A stretch of DNA of 64,000 nucleotides from CAMBDS01 sp964355675 (GCA_964355675.1 CAYHEC010000001.1:124001-188000), one strand, 5' to 3'; positions 27,446-37,339 are shown, counted from the first letter of the stretch. The notes: generated from the letters alone by a model not told the origin. Numbers and translations: made by a program.

Positions 27446-28900
27446 TTGAATAATCAGGTTGTTGTAAGGTTTGCTCCCAGCCCAACCGGTTCGCTTCACG
27501 TCGGCGGAGCCCGAACCGCTCTGTTCAATGCCCTCTTGCACCTTCGATGCGGGGGCCGATTTATCTTCCGCATCGAAGATACAGATCGAGCCCGGGAGAT
27601 CGAGGGAGCGGCCATGCGAATGCTTGCTGACTTAGAGTGGTTAGGAATAACTTTCGACGAGGGCGAGGGAATCGGCGGAGGCCAGGGGCCATACCGACAA
27701 AGTGCGCGTGAAGAATTTTATAAAGCCGCCACTGATAAGCTTATCGCCAGCAACTTTTGCTATCGTTGCTTTTGTCGTCCCGAGCGAATCGAAAAAATGC
27801 GCCAGGAAAACAGCAACGCAGGCAAACCTCCGCGTTATGACCAAAACTGCAAAAACATGATACCTGAAGAAATCGCCGGGCATTTGAATCGTGGAGATTC
27901 TTTTGTCGTCCGATTGTCTATTGATAATCATAAGATTATTCAAATAAACGACCTCGTCAAAGGTCCAATCGTTTTCGATGGAGATCATCTCGACGATCCG
28001 ATCTTAGTCAGGTCAGACGGTTCCCCAACGGGTTTGTTAGCGGGTGCTGTCGATGATCAGGCTATGGGTGTGACGCATATTTTTCGCGGGGACGAATGGT
28101 TGCCCTCTACTCCCTATCAATACCGGATTTTTGAAGGTTTAGGAGGTCCGATCCCCGAATGGGGTCATCTTTCGCTCCTTGTTGACGAGAGCCACGCAAA
28201 GCTTTCGAAAAGAACTGCAGGACTGTCGATTGAGGAGCTTCGTGAAGAAGGAATTCTTCCCGAAGCAATTTGCCGCTATCTTGCAGGTCTGGGACGAGGA
28301 ACGATCCCCGTCGAGCGCGGCTGGAGTCTTAATGATCTTGCCTCCGACTTCCATCCATCAAAATATCGTTCCGGCGAAATCGTTTATTCAAAGCCTGCCC
28401 TGCTGACCGAAAACCAGAAATATTTACAATACCTTTCATCAGATGAACTCTTAAAACGGTTCCTGGTTTGGTGCGGCGACAAATCACCATTTGCTGACCT
28501 CTCTCCCGATAAGCATTCAACAGCGCTATCGCTTTCCACAGAATCAGCTTCTACTTTTTCTGAGTGCCTTGCTGGATTGAATGCTTTGCTGAAAATCCCA
28601 GAGTTATCGTCGATTCAAATTGCAGATTATTCTACTGGACAATTAGTACTGACAGCATTGAAGAGATTATTGTCAACCTGCGAATGGACAGAACAGGGAA
28701 TTCAGGATATTCTCAAGGCCACCGGAAATGAACTTGGGTTGAAAGGGCGTGAATTGTATTTTCCGATCCGGATTGCTTTCACAGGACAAACCCACGGACC
28801 AAAATTGGCGGCGTTGATGATTCTCATTGGTAAAGAAGAATGCTTGAAGCGTCTCGATAATTTTCTAAATTATTTTTTTACACCTCAATCGCCTATCTGA
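27446..28900 (+). CDS. gltX: Glutamyl-tRNA synthetase
   Basis: 484 residues. Class I motifs: PSPTGSLHVGG (HIGH region, 12-22) and KLSKR (252-256, KMSKS equivalent). Bacterial GluRS catalytic region with FRIEDTDRARE. Charges tRNA-Glu, which also supplies HemA in the heme pathway encoded later in the window. Starts with TTG at 27446 with no strong Shine-Dalgarno. Confidence 0.95.
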   Translation: MNNQVVVRFAPSPTGSLHVGGARTALFNALLHLRCGGRFIFRIEDTDRAREIEGAAMRMLADLEWLGITFDEGEGIGGGQGPYRQSAREEFYKAATDKLIASNFCYRCFCRPERIEKMRQENSNAGKPPRYDQNCKNMIPEEIAGHLNRGDSFVVRLSIDNHKIIQINDLVKGPIVFDGDHLDDPILVRSDGSPTGLLAGAVDDQAMGVTHIFRGDEWLPSTPYQYRIFEGLGGPIPEWGHLSLLVDESHAKLSKRTAGLSIEELREEGILPEAICRYLAGLGRGTIPVERGWSLNDLASDFHPSKYRSGEIVYSKPALLTENQKYLQYLSSDELLKRFLVWCGDKSPFADLSPDKHSTALSLSTESASTFSECLAGLNALLKIPELSSIQIADYSTGQLVLTALKRLLSTCEWTEQGIQDILKATGNELGLKGRELYFPIRIAFTGQTHGPKLAALMILIGKEECLKRLDNFLNYFFTPQSPI

Positions 28901-28965
28901 CAGCCTTTTGCGGGATATTCGATCATCCACCGATGAAAAATATTCTATTTTTTTCTCAGATTCAC

Positions 28966-28994
28966 TTGACAAACGAATATTAGACGCTTATATT
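28966..28994 (+). promoter_or_regulatory. Consensus sigma-70-type promoter
   Basis: TTGACA (28966-28971), a 17-bp spacer and TATATT (28989-28994). Transcription should begin at about 29001, right before the structured segment 29002-29073. Confidence 0.85.
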
Positions 28995-29000
28995 GTCTGC

Positions 29001-29073
29001 CGGTAGGGTAACCTGCCTCCCACCTTAAGTGGCGCATACGATGCATCCCTCTGTGTCGTGTGTGCCTTTTTTT
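29001..29073 (+). ncRNA. Putative small RNA or terminated leader, about 73 nt
   Basis: Three hairpins follow directly from the promoter. First, GGTAGG/CCTGCC (29002-29007 with 29012-29017) closed by the GNRA loop GTAA. Second, CCAC/GTGG (29020-29023 with 29029-29032). Third, an 11-bp terminator stem (29031-29041 with 29056-29066, two G-U pairs) followed by seven T (29067-29073). It has no open frame. It may be a stand-alone regulator or an attenuator ahead of the sensor kinase gene at 29152. It does not match the 6S, SRP or riboswitch consensus sequences that I can recall. Confidence 0.6.
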
Positions 29074-29151
29074 GTGCCCCTCTTTCGATCTTAGCTCTAT
29101 TCTCTATTAGGTTCGGCGAAGACTCGCCGGTCTCCCGGAGACATTGCTATT

Positions 29152-32100
29152 TTGTCCAGAACCAAATCTCAATCCCATTTGCCTGAAACGCCCTCGCGGA
29201 TTCTCGTAGTCGATGACGATTCGGAACTACTCGCTTTATTAGTTGAGTTTTTCCAATTCAAAGGCTACACCTGCGATAGCGCATTAGACGGTAATACCGC
29301 CTACTCGAGACTGCAAATGGTCGAGTACGACCTACTCGTCACCGATATATCTATGCCGGGAATGAGTGGTATAGAATTGGTAAGCCTCGCCAAACAGCGC
29401 TGTCCAGCGCTTCCGATGATAATCCTCTCCGGCGACGAGGAGTTTAAAACCGCAGTTGACGCAATCGACGTCGATGTCTTCTATTTCTTCACCAAACCAA
29501 TCAGAGACCTCGAAGTTTTATTCAAAACTGCATGTGAAGCGTTAAAACGGTCACGGAATGATAAAGAAAACGCCGATAATATTGGTAGGCAGACAGAATT
29601 AGCGAACAAGGTTGTAAATGTCCCGTCCGAAAGAAATGAATCCCCTCTATGTAATGAGAAATACTGTAGAACACTACTTGAAAATGGTAATGATTCCATC
29701 TTGATTATCGGCAACGAAGGTAAAATTGTTGATCTTAATCAAAACGCCGCCTGCCAATTTGGGTTGACTCGAAGCGAGTTGTTGGGAAAATATATCGACA
29801 GTGAGTTTTTCAAACCAGCACTCAGATTGTTCTTTCATCAAATTCGTGAAGTAGCTCGTCAAGGAACCGAAGTTCGATTTGAAAGCGAGTTACAGCGTCC
29901 GGATGGCTCCACACATCAAGTGGAGGTATTCAGCATTTCGACATTCAATCCCGAAATGCCCGAACAGATTGTCTATATCAGAGATATTTCAGACTTTCAT
30001 CGGAGGCTCCAGACCCTCAAAACGCGCAACGAACAGCTTCTTGCCACACTTGTGAATCGTAGCGAAACAGTCAGATTGAACAGTGGGGCGCTCAATAATT
30101 TCCTTGACACCGCAAATGCTTTTGTTTTCATAGTCGATCTTGATGCAAACATTTTGGAGTGGAATCCCGCCGCCGCAACTATTTCCGGGTTTAGCAGAAG
30201 CCGAGCTCTCCATCCCGGAATTATCAGAGATATTTTCTCCAATTTCGACAATCAGGTATTTCCAATTTTAGAGAAAGAAGTGTTTGCCGGCGGAAACAGT
30301 TTGGAAAATGTCGAATTCGATATTAATAGCCTTGATGGCTTCACTAAAACATTGAAATGGAACATCAGCCCCATCAAAGAAATCGGAAAAATTTGTGGTG
30401 CCCTTTTAGTAGGCGTTGACGTCACATCGGAATACAAGCTTCGAAAAGAACTTGAAGGCTATACATCCCAACTTGAAGAAACAGTGAGCGACCGAACCCG
30501 AGAACTTCTCCAAAGCCAAGAAAGGTTTCGCCATCTTTTCGATTCCGTTCCCGATGCTATATTCGTCGCTGGCCCGAATGGAAATTTACTTGAAGTGAAT
30601 CCAGCATGGCTTCAGTTGTTGGGCTACAAATCAAAAAACGATGTCCAAAATAAGCACTTTCTCTACGATTTTGTCATTGATCCCAAGCAGGCATCAGCTC
30701 TCGTCGATCTGCTTGACTCCAAACGCTATGTACAAGACCATCTTCTTCAGCTCCAGCGACGGGACGGCACAGAGGTGACGACGCTCGTGACGATCACCTC
30801 TCAACCCACTCAAGGCAGTGAGAGTTCGGCGTATGAAGGAATAATTCGCGATGTGACCAGGCTCCATCAGCTCGAACAAAAACTCGTAGATCACTCCCAG
30901 AATCTCGAGGAGATGATTAAAGTTCGTTCCGCTGAGCTTGCTGAGTCTGAAGCTAAATTCCGAAGACTGATCGAAAATTCACCCGACATCATTTATCGTG
31001 TCGATATCCGGCGAATGAAATACGACTACATCTCACCTGCCGCCGAAGCCATTACCGGATACTCTGTCGAGAAGTTGAAACAATTTGGTCCCGACGGATT
31101 TGTCAGCCGGATCCATTCCAAAGAAGCCCCGCCACTCATTGACCTTTGGGCTCTTTTAGGTTCCAATTCGCCTGAAAACCCCGAACCTTTCTATCTGGAA
31201 TACCGCTTTATACGCGCCGACGGCGAAATAATCTGGCTCTCTGACCGAGGTAGCGCCATAAGATCTCCAAACGGTGAACTTATTGCTGTCGAAGGCGTTA
31301 TGCACGACATCACTTCACTCAAAAACGCCTCTGTAAACCTCGAAGAGCACGCTAATTTATTGGAGCAAGAAGTTTCCCGTCGAACTGTTGCCCTCGCCGA
31401 ATCTGAGTATCGCTATCGCATGTTACTTGGCGAAGCCGGTGATATCATCTTTACTTGTAATCTCGAAGGTAAAATTCAAGAAATCAACCGACGCGGCGAA
31501 GATCTTCTCGGACGCAGTTTGACCGAACTCAACGCACTCGGATTTGGAGCTTTACTCGAAGAATCCTCTCGCCGAAGATATAACAAAGCCTTGATGAGTT
31601 GTTTTAAGGCTGGCATCAAACCGGAACCTTTCCAGATCGAGTACCAAAATCCTCGCGGTAGCAATTTTCTGCTCGAAATTCAAAGTAGCCCCCTAATCAT
31701 CGATGACCGAGTCGTTTTAACGATGATGGTTGCGCGCAATTTAACCAGTCGCCGCCGGGCGGCTCAAGCAATTCGGACTCTTAAAGAATTCAATGAAGGC
31801 ATTATCCGCTCAATGTCCGAGGGTATCTTTATTGAAAACGATGAGGGCGTCAGCGAATTTGTCAATCCTGCGATGGCAGAAATGCTTGGATACAAGGTCA
31901 ATGAAATTGAGGGAAGGCATTATTTCGACTTCGTTTCACCATCCGACCGCGATTTGGTTTCATACGAACGCGAAATGTGTCGATTGAGAGGGTTTTCACG
32001 CTACGAAATAAAGCTTGTCGGACAATCCGGCGAAGAAATTCCCGTCTATATTTCGAGTCGGAGCAGGCTTAATGATGGCCGGGTTGTCGGGTCACTCTCA

Positions 32101-32940
32101 GTAGTTACCGATCTCCGACATACCAAAGAGATGGAAGGCAGACAGCGACTAATGGAGCGGTTACTCGCTGATGAACGCAAACTCGCCGACATCGGAATGC
32201 TTGCGGCGGGAATCGCTCATAACATATCCAGCCCTCTGATGGTTATTTCAGGATATACTCAACTTCTCAAGACGAAGCTCACCAAAATGAAGGAATTTGA
32301 CGTCATACTTGGACAGATTGACAAAATATCCGAGATCACCCGTAATATGATGATCAAGTCGCGAAGCGAACAAGATAAAGGTATCAAACCTATCGATATC
32401 AATGGCTTACTTCAAACCGAGCTGAAGTTCTTGGAAGCAAACCTTCATTTTAAATCGAAGGTTGAAAAACAATACAATCTCGATCCGAATATTCCTAAAT
32501 TTATAGGCATTTATAGCGATTTTTCTCAGGCATTCTCCAACATCATCAACAATGCTATCGACGCGATGTTCAATAGTCCGGTGAAAAGGCTTGCAGTTAC
32601 CACTAAGTGGACGCCTACTGAAATACGCATTTCGATTAGTGACTCCGGCGGTGGAATTTCGAAAGAAAATCTAAATCGAATATTCGATCCGTTTTTCACA
32701 ACCAAACCACCGGTAGGGGATGTTAAGGAAGGCGAACCGACCGGGACAGGGTTGGGTCTGTCAACATCCCAACAGTTAATTGCCAACTATGGCGGAAAAA
32801 TCTTTGTCGAATCTGAACCGGATATCGGAACCACTTTTACAATAACTCTGCCTATTGTCACGGGTCAGTCTGTTGGCAGTTTTTCACCACAATCAGCTCC
32901 TAAGCCAGCTCAGTTAACTCAATTAGAGGCAATTAATTAA
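29152..32940 (+). CDS. Sensor histidine kinase with N-terminal receiver and six PAS domains
   Basis: 1262 residues and no membrane span, so probably cytoplasmic. Receiver domain 15-130: phosphoacceptor D65 (LLVTDISMPG) and K115 (FFTKP). Six PAS/PAC domains start near residues 168, 312, 457, 601, 752 and 879. Then the dimerisation domain with H1023 in AAGIAHNISSPL (usual HEINNPL) and the ATPase domain with NIINNAIDA, DSGGGI, FFTTKP and GTGLGLS. Coiled-coil linkers (LEETVSDRTRELLQSQE) join several PAS domains. The frame begins with TTG at 29152, since the first in-frame ATG would cut into the receiver. A GGAG lies about 11 bases upstream. Signals unknown. Confidence 0.93.
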   Translation: MSRTKSQSHLPETPSRILVVDDDSELLALLVEFFQFKGYTCDSALDGNTAYSRLQMVEYDLLVTDISMPGMSGIELVSLAKQRCPALPMIILSGDEEFKTAVDAIDVDVFYFFTKPIRDLEVLFKTACEALKRSRNDKENADNIGRQTELANKVVNVPSERNESPLCNEKYCRTLLENGNDSILIIGNEGKIVDLNQNAACQFGLTRSELLGKYIDSEFFKPALRLFFHQIREVARQGTEVRFESELQRPDGSTHQVEVFSISTFNPEMPEQIVYIRDISDFHRRLQTLKTRNEQLLATLVNRSETVRLNSGALNNFLDTANAFVFIVDLDANILEWNPAAATISGFSRSRALHPGIIRDIFSNFDNQVFPILEKEVFAGGNSLENVEFDINSLDGFTKTLKWNISPIKEIGKICGALLVGVDVTSEYKLRKELEGYTSQLEETVSDRTRELLQSQERFRHLFDSVPDAIFVAGPNGNLLEVNPAWLQLLGYKSKNDVQNKHFLYDFVIDPKQASALVDLLDSKRYVQDHLLQLQRRDGTEVTTLVTITSQPTQGSESSAYEGIIRDVTRLHQLEQKLVDHSQNLEEMIKVRSAELAESEAKFRRLIENSPDIIYRVDIRRMKYDYISPAAEAITGYSVEKLKQFGPDGFVSRIHSKEAPPLIDLWALLGSNSPENPEPFYLEYRFIRADGEIIWLSDRGSAIRSPNGELIAVEGVMHDITSLKNASVNLEEHANLLEQEVSRRTVALAESEYRYRMLLGEAGDIIFTCNLEGKIQEINRRGEDLLGRSLTELNALGFGALLEESSRRRYNKALMSCFKAGIKPEPFQIEYQNPRGSNFLLEIQSSPLIIDDRVVLTMMVARNLTSRRRAAQAIRTLKEFNEGIIRSMSEGIFIENDEGVSEFVNPAMAEMLGYKVNEIEGRHYFDFVSPSDRDLVSYEREMCRLRGFSRYEIKLVGQSGEEIPVYISSRSRLNDGRVVGSLSVVTDLRHTKEMEGRQRLMERLLADERKLADIGMLAAGIAHNISSPLMVISGYTQLLKTKLTKMKEFDVILGQIDKISEITRNMMIKSRSEQDKGIKPIDINGLLQTELKFLEANLHFKSKVEKQYNLDPNIPKFIGIYSDFSQAFSNIINNAIDAMFNSPVKRLAVTTKWTPTEIRISISDSGGGISKENLNRIFDPFFTTKPPVGDVKEGEPTGTGLGLSTSQQLIANYGGKIFVESEPDIGTTFTITLPIVTGQSVGSFSPQSAPKPAQLTQLEAIN

Positions 32941-32947
32941 CTTCTGA

Positions 32948-33120
32948 TGCCCAAGCACAAAAAGCATGGAGCCCGCACAGCGGCGAGTAATTAGGGTCTG
33001 TTGTCCAAGCACAAAAAGCGTGTAGCCCGCACAGCGGCGATTAATTAGGGTCTGTTGCCCAATCACAAAAAGCGTGTAGCCCGCACAGCTTTGCTGGGTA
33101 GCCCGCACAGCTTTGCTGGG
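32948..33120. repeat. 54-bp tandem repeat with a nested 22-bp duplication
   Basis: Copy 1 32948-33001, copy 2 33002-33055, partial copy 3 from 33056 to about 33088. The third copy ends in a 22-bp block (33077-33098) repeated directly at 33099-33120. Shared text: CACAAAAAGC, then AGCCCGCACAG. The 54-bp period keeps frame, so the minus strand reads a periodic short peptide, but it lacks the marks of a gene. The array fills part of the 473-bp gap 32941-33413. Confidence 0.85.
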
Positions 33121-33215
33121 CGGGATTTAAAAAATTATGCTTAAAATTTTCCCGCCAATAGGTGTTAGGGCAACAGCCCCATTCAGTGCTGAAAAAAAAA
33201 TTGGAATCGATGTTG

Positions 33216-33258
33216 AAAACCTAAACTGACGGCAAAATCTGCCGTCAGTTTAGGTTTT
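33216..33258. terminator. Strong rho-independent terminator
   Basis: Perfect 19-bp stem (33216-33234 with 33240-33258) with a 5-base loop. A-run and T-run flank it. It would stop transcription from the kinase gene before asnB. Confidence 0.85.
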
Positions 33259-33413
33259 TGCGGTATATTGTTAACAGGGGCATCTTATTGCGTCTCTGAC
33301 TTGAAGGACGGAGTTTCAACCAGCCCTTAGGGCGGACAGCAATTTCCGGCTTTTCTAAGCTGTACCCCTTCTTATAAACGGACCAAGTTAATAGCAACAG
33401 GCAGATACTTAAA

Positions 33414-35339
33414 GTGTGTGGAATATTCGGATTAATTGATTTCGAAAATGGCGCTGAAAAAAATCGGACACTGGTCGAGAAAGCCACCGACCTGATGAGT
33501 CATCGTGGCCCGGACGGACGGGGAGTCTGGGTGCGTGACGCCGCGGCTTTCGGGCACCGCCGACTTGCTATTATCGACATAGAAGGCTCTCCTCAACCGA
33601 TGGTTTCTGCAGATGGACGGTATGCTCTGACTTATAACGGTGAGCTTTACAACTTTCGGCGGTTGCGCGAAGAGTTGATTGCGGAAGGCGTCAAATTTCG
33701 AACCAATGGAGATACCGAAGTCATTCTTGAAGCGCTTATTCGGTGGAATATTGACGCCCTTATCAAGTTTAATGGAATGTTTGCTGTTGGCTTTTGGGAC
33801 AATAAACTCGAGCGACTCATCATTGCCCGCGACCGCTTGGGTGTCAAACCTCTGCTGTATAGTCACAAAAATCTTAAATTCGCATTTGCTTCAGAGTACC
33901 CTCCCCTGCTTATCCTTGACTGGGTAAACCGAACCACCGACCCGGTTGGGATTACAGCTTATTTATCTCACTTCCAGACGACCTTTAACGGAAAAACAAT
34001 CTATCGTGACGTCTCTTCTCTTGACGGCGGAGAATACGCGGTTTTCGATAAAAATGGCTTTTCAAAACAACGATACTGGACACTCCCAGCACTATCATCG
34101 CAGAGGAAGAGAGATCTCTGGCCTGATAAACACATATCTGAAGCGGCCAAAGAAATCCAACGCTTAATGGGCGAGGCAGTCAAATCTCATTCCATTGCCG
34201 ACGTCGATGTAGGTGTGTTCCTCTCCGGGGGAATCGATTCTGCGCTTATCACTACCCTGATGTGCGAACAATCTGCTGAAAAAGTTAAGGCATTTTCGAT
34301 CGGTTTTGCTGAAGAAGGATTTAACGAATTTGAGTTTTCCGGCGCGATTACCGAAAATCTCGGTCTTAGACACAAGGTTATAACATTTAACGAGGCCGAT
34401 TACTTTCCAACAATGAGGGAAATCATCCGCCATAAGAGAACGCCACTTTCAACTCCAAATGAAGTTCCCATCTTTGCACTCGCCAGAGAAACTTCAAAAG
34501 ATATGAAGGTCGTTCTGACCGGTGAAGGCGCGGATGAACTCTTCGGCGGGTACACTGGGATTTTCCGCTCACCTGAACATTTGGCATTGTCGGAACACCT
34601 GAGAAAACACCCCGACCAACTCACTTCTGAAGAAAGAAATTCGATAAGAGATTCGTTGAGGAAATTTTACGGTAAAAGTGGATTCAGAGGAGAACTGGAT
34701 CATTGGACGACCGCCTACGCCTGGCTTGCTCGAGGTGATCTACCCTTGGTCTTGGGTGATGCAGTGAATGTGAGATTAGCGCTGGATGAAATTGACGCCT
34801 GTTGGCAATCCAAATTTAATGCGCTGGACGGATTAAGTACTTTCGACCGCTACTTGTACCTGTTTCAGACCGAGCACCTTCGCGGGCTCCTCACCCGGCT
34901 TGACGCCTGCACTATGGCAGGATCGTTGGAAGGCAGAGTGCCGTTTACTGATAATTCGCTGGTCGAATTCGTCTGGAGTTTGCCTTTCGAGTACAAACTG
35001 AGATGGAAAATAGATCCCTATGACCCAGTCGAACTCACCTTTGATAGAATGGAAGAGGAAGTTGTCGGTAAATTCATTATGAAAGAAGCATTTAAGGATA
35101 GAATTGCCAGCTCGATCTCATCAAGAAAGAAGCGAGCCTTCCCGGTTCCGCTCGAAGCATGGATGAATGGTAGCGGGAGAGAACAGGTTATGTGCGATCT
35201 AAAAAAAGGCTCGCAGTTTATCGACCAGCAATTCAACGCCGCACTGACTGATTGGGTCGCAAACACTCTCGCAACCGGAGCAGGTGCTATGAAAGTCTGG
35301 ATGGTTTGGAATATGGTCGAGTGGATAGACGGAAATTGA
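33414..35339 (+). CDS. asnB: Asparagine synthase (glutamine-hydrolysing)
   Basis: 641 residues. The N-terminal class II glutaminase begins with Cys2 (MCGIFGL), exposed after removal of Met, with SHRGPDG and TYNGELYN. The synthetase domain has the ATP-binding SGGIDS (271-276) and a GEGADELFGGY segment. Makes asparagine from aspartate, or amidates another carboxylate if it is one of the paralogues used in envelope or peptide synthesis. GTG start at 33414. Confidence 0.93.
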   Translation: MCGIFGLIDFENGAEKNRTLVEKATDLMSHRGPDGRGVWVRDAAAFGHRRLAIIDIEGSPQPMVSADGRYALTYNGELYNFRRLREELIAEGVKFRTNGDTEVILEALIRWNIDALIKFNGMFAVGFWDNKLERLIIARDRLGVKPLLYSHKNLKFAFASEYPPLLILDWVNRTTDPVGITAYLSHFQTTFNGKTIYRDVSSLDGGEYAVFDKNGFSKQRYWTLPALSSQRKRDLWPDKHISEAAKEIQRLMGEAVKSHSIADVDVGVFLSGGIDSALITTLMCEQSAEKVKAFSIGFAEEGFNEFEFSGAITENLGLRHKVITFNEADYFPTMREIIRHKRTPLSTPNEVPIFALARETSKDMKVVLTGEGADELFGGYTGIFRSPEHLALSEHLRKHPDQLTSEERNSIRDSLRKFYGKSGFRGELDHWTTAYAWLARGDLPLVLGDAVNVRLALDEIDACWQSKFNALDGLSTFDRYLYLFQTEHLRGLLTRLDACTMAGSLEGRVPFTDNSLVEFVWSLPFEYKLRWKIDPYDPVELTFDRMEEEVVGKFIMKEAFKDRIASSISSRKKRAFPVPLEAWMNGSGREQVMCDLKKGSQFIDQQFNAALTDWVANTLATGAGAMKVWMVWNMVEWIDGN

Positions 35340-35649
35340 TCGAGGTGTGAATATACCCATACCCAGCACAAGGGAAAGGTTGTGGATGGAACCATCCTTC
35401 TGAATTTGCGTTAACCTATCAGCTCCTTATACCGGATGGAGATAAATCCCACTCGGCTTAATAGGGATACGCTGTATAAGTCGTTGAGGTAGCGGCGAAT
35501 TTATTCGCCGCTACCTTCTTCTCAGAATGAATTCTTTTAAATCGGGCGATTAATACCGCCCGTACCGGGTAGTTTTCGATTTATTCAGCAGTCCTAATGA
35601 ATGTTTTAAATCAAACTGATTGAAACCCACCTACGAAGAAATTTAACAC
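35340..35649. other. Intergenic region with a palindromic hairpin, no gene seen
   Basis: The gap between asnB and porX contains a perfect 13-bp hairpin, 35487-35499 with 35504-35516 (loop TTTA). Its core matches the palindrome at 22692-22707. TCTTCT follows, so it may terminate asnB. I see no promoter of the common type for porX and no coding frame. Confidence 0.7.
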
Positions 35650-37215
35650 ATGTCCGAAACTAAGCATATCCTCTGGATCGATGATGAAATCGATCTACTG
35701 AACGCCCATATCCTATACCTTGCCCAACGCGGCTACGAGGTTACTCCCGTCGCCAATGGTCCCGACGCCGTAGCGCTTGTCCGCGCTAAACCGTTCGACC
35801 TCGTTCTCGTCGATGAGCAAATGCCCGTAATGAACGGAATCGAAGTGTTGAAGGAACTTCGTGCTGTCCGCCCTGGGATGCCCGCTGTCATGGTGACTAA
35901 GAATGAAGCTGAGGAGCTGATGGAACAAGCTATCGGCTTGCAGATCGAAGGCTTCCTCACCAAACCAGTTAATCCTTCCCAGATTCTTTCAGCCTTGAAA
36001 GGCATCCTTGACCGTCGACAGATTACCGCCGCACAGCTTACTCGACGCTGGGCTGAGAGCTTCGGTGAATTTTCACGCCTGATCGATGAGGATCTCGACG
36101 CGACCGGCTGGCTTGACCTTCACACTCGACTATCAGAGTGGGAATTAGAGCTCGATCGGTGGGGTGAAATCGAGCTTGTAAAAATGCTCCGTGGTCTCCG
36201 TGACGAAGCTGATCGCAAGTTATCCCGTTGGGTTGAAACAAACTACCCGAAATGGATCGCCTCGAATCAGGGTGATCGCCCCGCTTTATCCATGGACGTC
36301 GTAGATAAATGGTTGCTTCCGTTGATAAAGGAGGGCAACCCTATTCTATTTCTGGTGGTCGATTGTCTTAGGCTCGACCAGTGGCTTGCCATCGAACCGA
36401 TTTTGAGCGAGTGGTTTTCCATTCAACGCGACGGTTATTTCTCCATCCTTCCTTCCGCGACGCCTTACTCCCGCAATGCCCTCTTCAGCGGGCTCACGCC
36501 TTTTGAGTTGGAGCGCATCCACTCTGATCTATGGGCAAAGGGCGACGAAGATGAGTCTTCGTCCAACCGATTTGAACGGCAATTTCTTATAGCCTTACTC
36601 GAACGACGCGGCTTAAAGCTAAAACCGGAGCCGAAATACGTAAAAGTGCTTGAGGCTGATGAAGCCACTGATTTCGAACGGCACATCCGAGAGTACACCT
36701 CTCACCCACTCACGGCAATGGTCTATAATTTTGTTGACATCCTGGTCCATACCCGCCAGTCTGTCGAAGTGTTGAAGGAAATGCTCCCCGACGAAGCCGC
36801 TTTCCGTTCGGTCACGCGAGCATGGTTCCAGCATAGTTCGTTGTACAGAATATTGCAAGCCTATGCCCAAGTAGGCGGGACTGTCCTGCTTACCTCCGAC
36901 CACGGCGCCATTCGCGGAAGACGTGGCAGTCAGGTGATCGGCGACCGGCAAACATCGACCAGTCTGCGTTATAAAAACGGAAAAAATCTCAAATTCGACC
37001 CCAAACAAGCAATCATTATCAAAGAACCTTCGCTTTGGGGTTTGCCGAGACGCGGAAACATCACGGAATACCTGATTGCTCGAGAGGATTTTATCTTCAT
37101 TTACCCAACCAATTATCACCACTATCTCGAGATTTACAAAGATAGTTTTCAACATGGAGGTGTCTCGTTGGAAGAGATGGCGCTCCCGGTAGTTACCATG
37201 CGCGGCAAGAAATAA
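35650..37215 (+). CDS. porX: PorX-like response regulator with PglZ phosphatase-type domain
   Basis: 521 residues. Receiver 1-120 with D55 (LVDEQMPVMNG) and K105 (FLTKP). An alpha-helical linker follows (about 125-215). Then comes a PglZ alkaline-phosphatase-fold domain with VVDCLRLDQW, the nucleophile region PSATPYSRN (T271) and zinc ligands in TSDHGAIRGRRGSQ. In Bacteroidetes, PorX with the kinase PorY controls type IX secretion and has been reported to hydrolyse signalling oligonucleotides. No T9SS gene is in this window, so its target here is open. Confidence 0.9.
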   Translation: MSETKHILWIDDEIDLLNAHILYLAQRGYEVTPVANGPDAVALVRAKPFDLVLVDEQMPVMNGIEVLKELRAVRPGMPAVMVTKNEAEELMEQAIGLQIEGFLTKPVNPSQILSALKGILDRRQITAAQLTRRWAESFGEFSRLIDEDLDATGWLDLHTRLSEWELELDRWGEIELVKMLRGLRDEADRKLSRWVETNYPKWIASNQGDRPALSMDVVDKWLLPLIKEGNPILFLVVDCLRLDQWLAIEPILSEWFSIQRDGYFSILPSATPYSRNALFSGLTPFELERIHSDLWAKGDEDESSSNRFERQFLIALLERRGLKLKPEPKYVKVLEADEATDFERHIREYTSHPLTAMVYNFVDILVHTRQSVEVLKEMLPDEAAFRSVTRAWFQHSSLYRILQAYAQVGGTVLLTSDHGAIRGRRGSQVIGDRQTSTSLRYKNGKNLKFDPKQAIIIKEPSLWGLPRRGNITEYLIAREDFIFIYPTNYHHYLEIYKDSFQHGGVSLEEMALPVVTMRGKK

Positions 37216-37258
37216 TACACGTACGTCGGGGCGCCGAAGCCCGACCGAATAGTTTTCC

Positions 37259-37286
37259 TGCCGTCGGGTGTCCTCACCCGACGGCA
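37259..37286 (+). terminator. Hairpin between porX and the next gene
   Basis: Perfect 12-bp stem (37259-37270 with 37275-37286) and loop TCCT. A short T-run exists only further on. Confidence 0.6.
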
Positions 37287-37310
37287 ATTGAATGCAAAAT
37301 ATTTTTTTCC

Positions 37311-37339
37311 TTGCAACTTTTTGAATCTTGATGTAAATT
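37311..37339 (+). promoter_or_regulatory. Promoter of the CPBP-type membrane protein gene
   Basis: TTGCAA (37311-37316), a 17-bp spacer and TAAATT (37334-37339), giving a leader of about 55 bases. Confidence 0.65.

Noticed and set aside
29001..29073. 6S RNA, SRP RNA or a known riboswitch
   Set aside because: The length and the absence of the conserved SRP and 6S sequences do not fit, and no riboswitch core I know is visible.
32923..33108. Minus-strand 61-residue frame with periodic sequence
   Set aside because: It only reflects the 54-bp tandem repeat, has no ribosome-binding site or family, and overlaps the kinase end.
32948..33120. CRISPR array
   Set aside because: The units are contiguous 54-bp repeats without unique spacers, and no cas gene is present.
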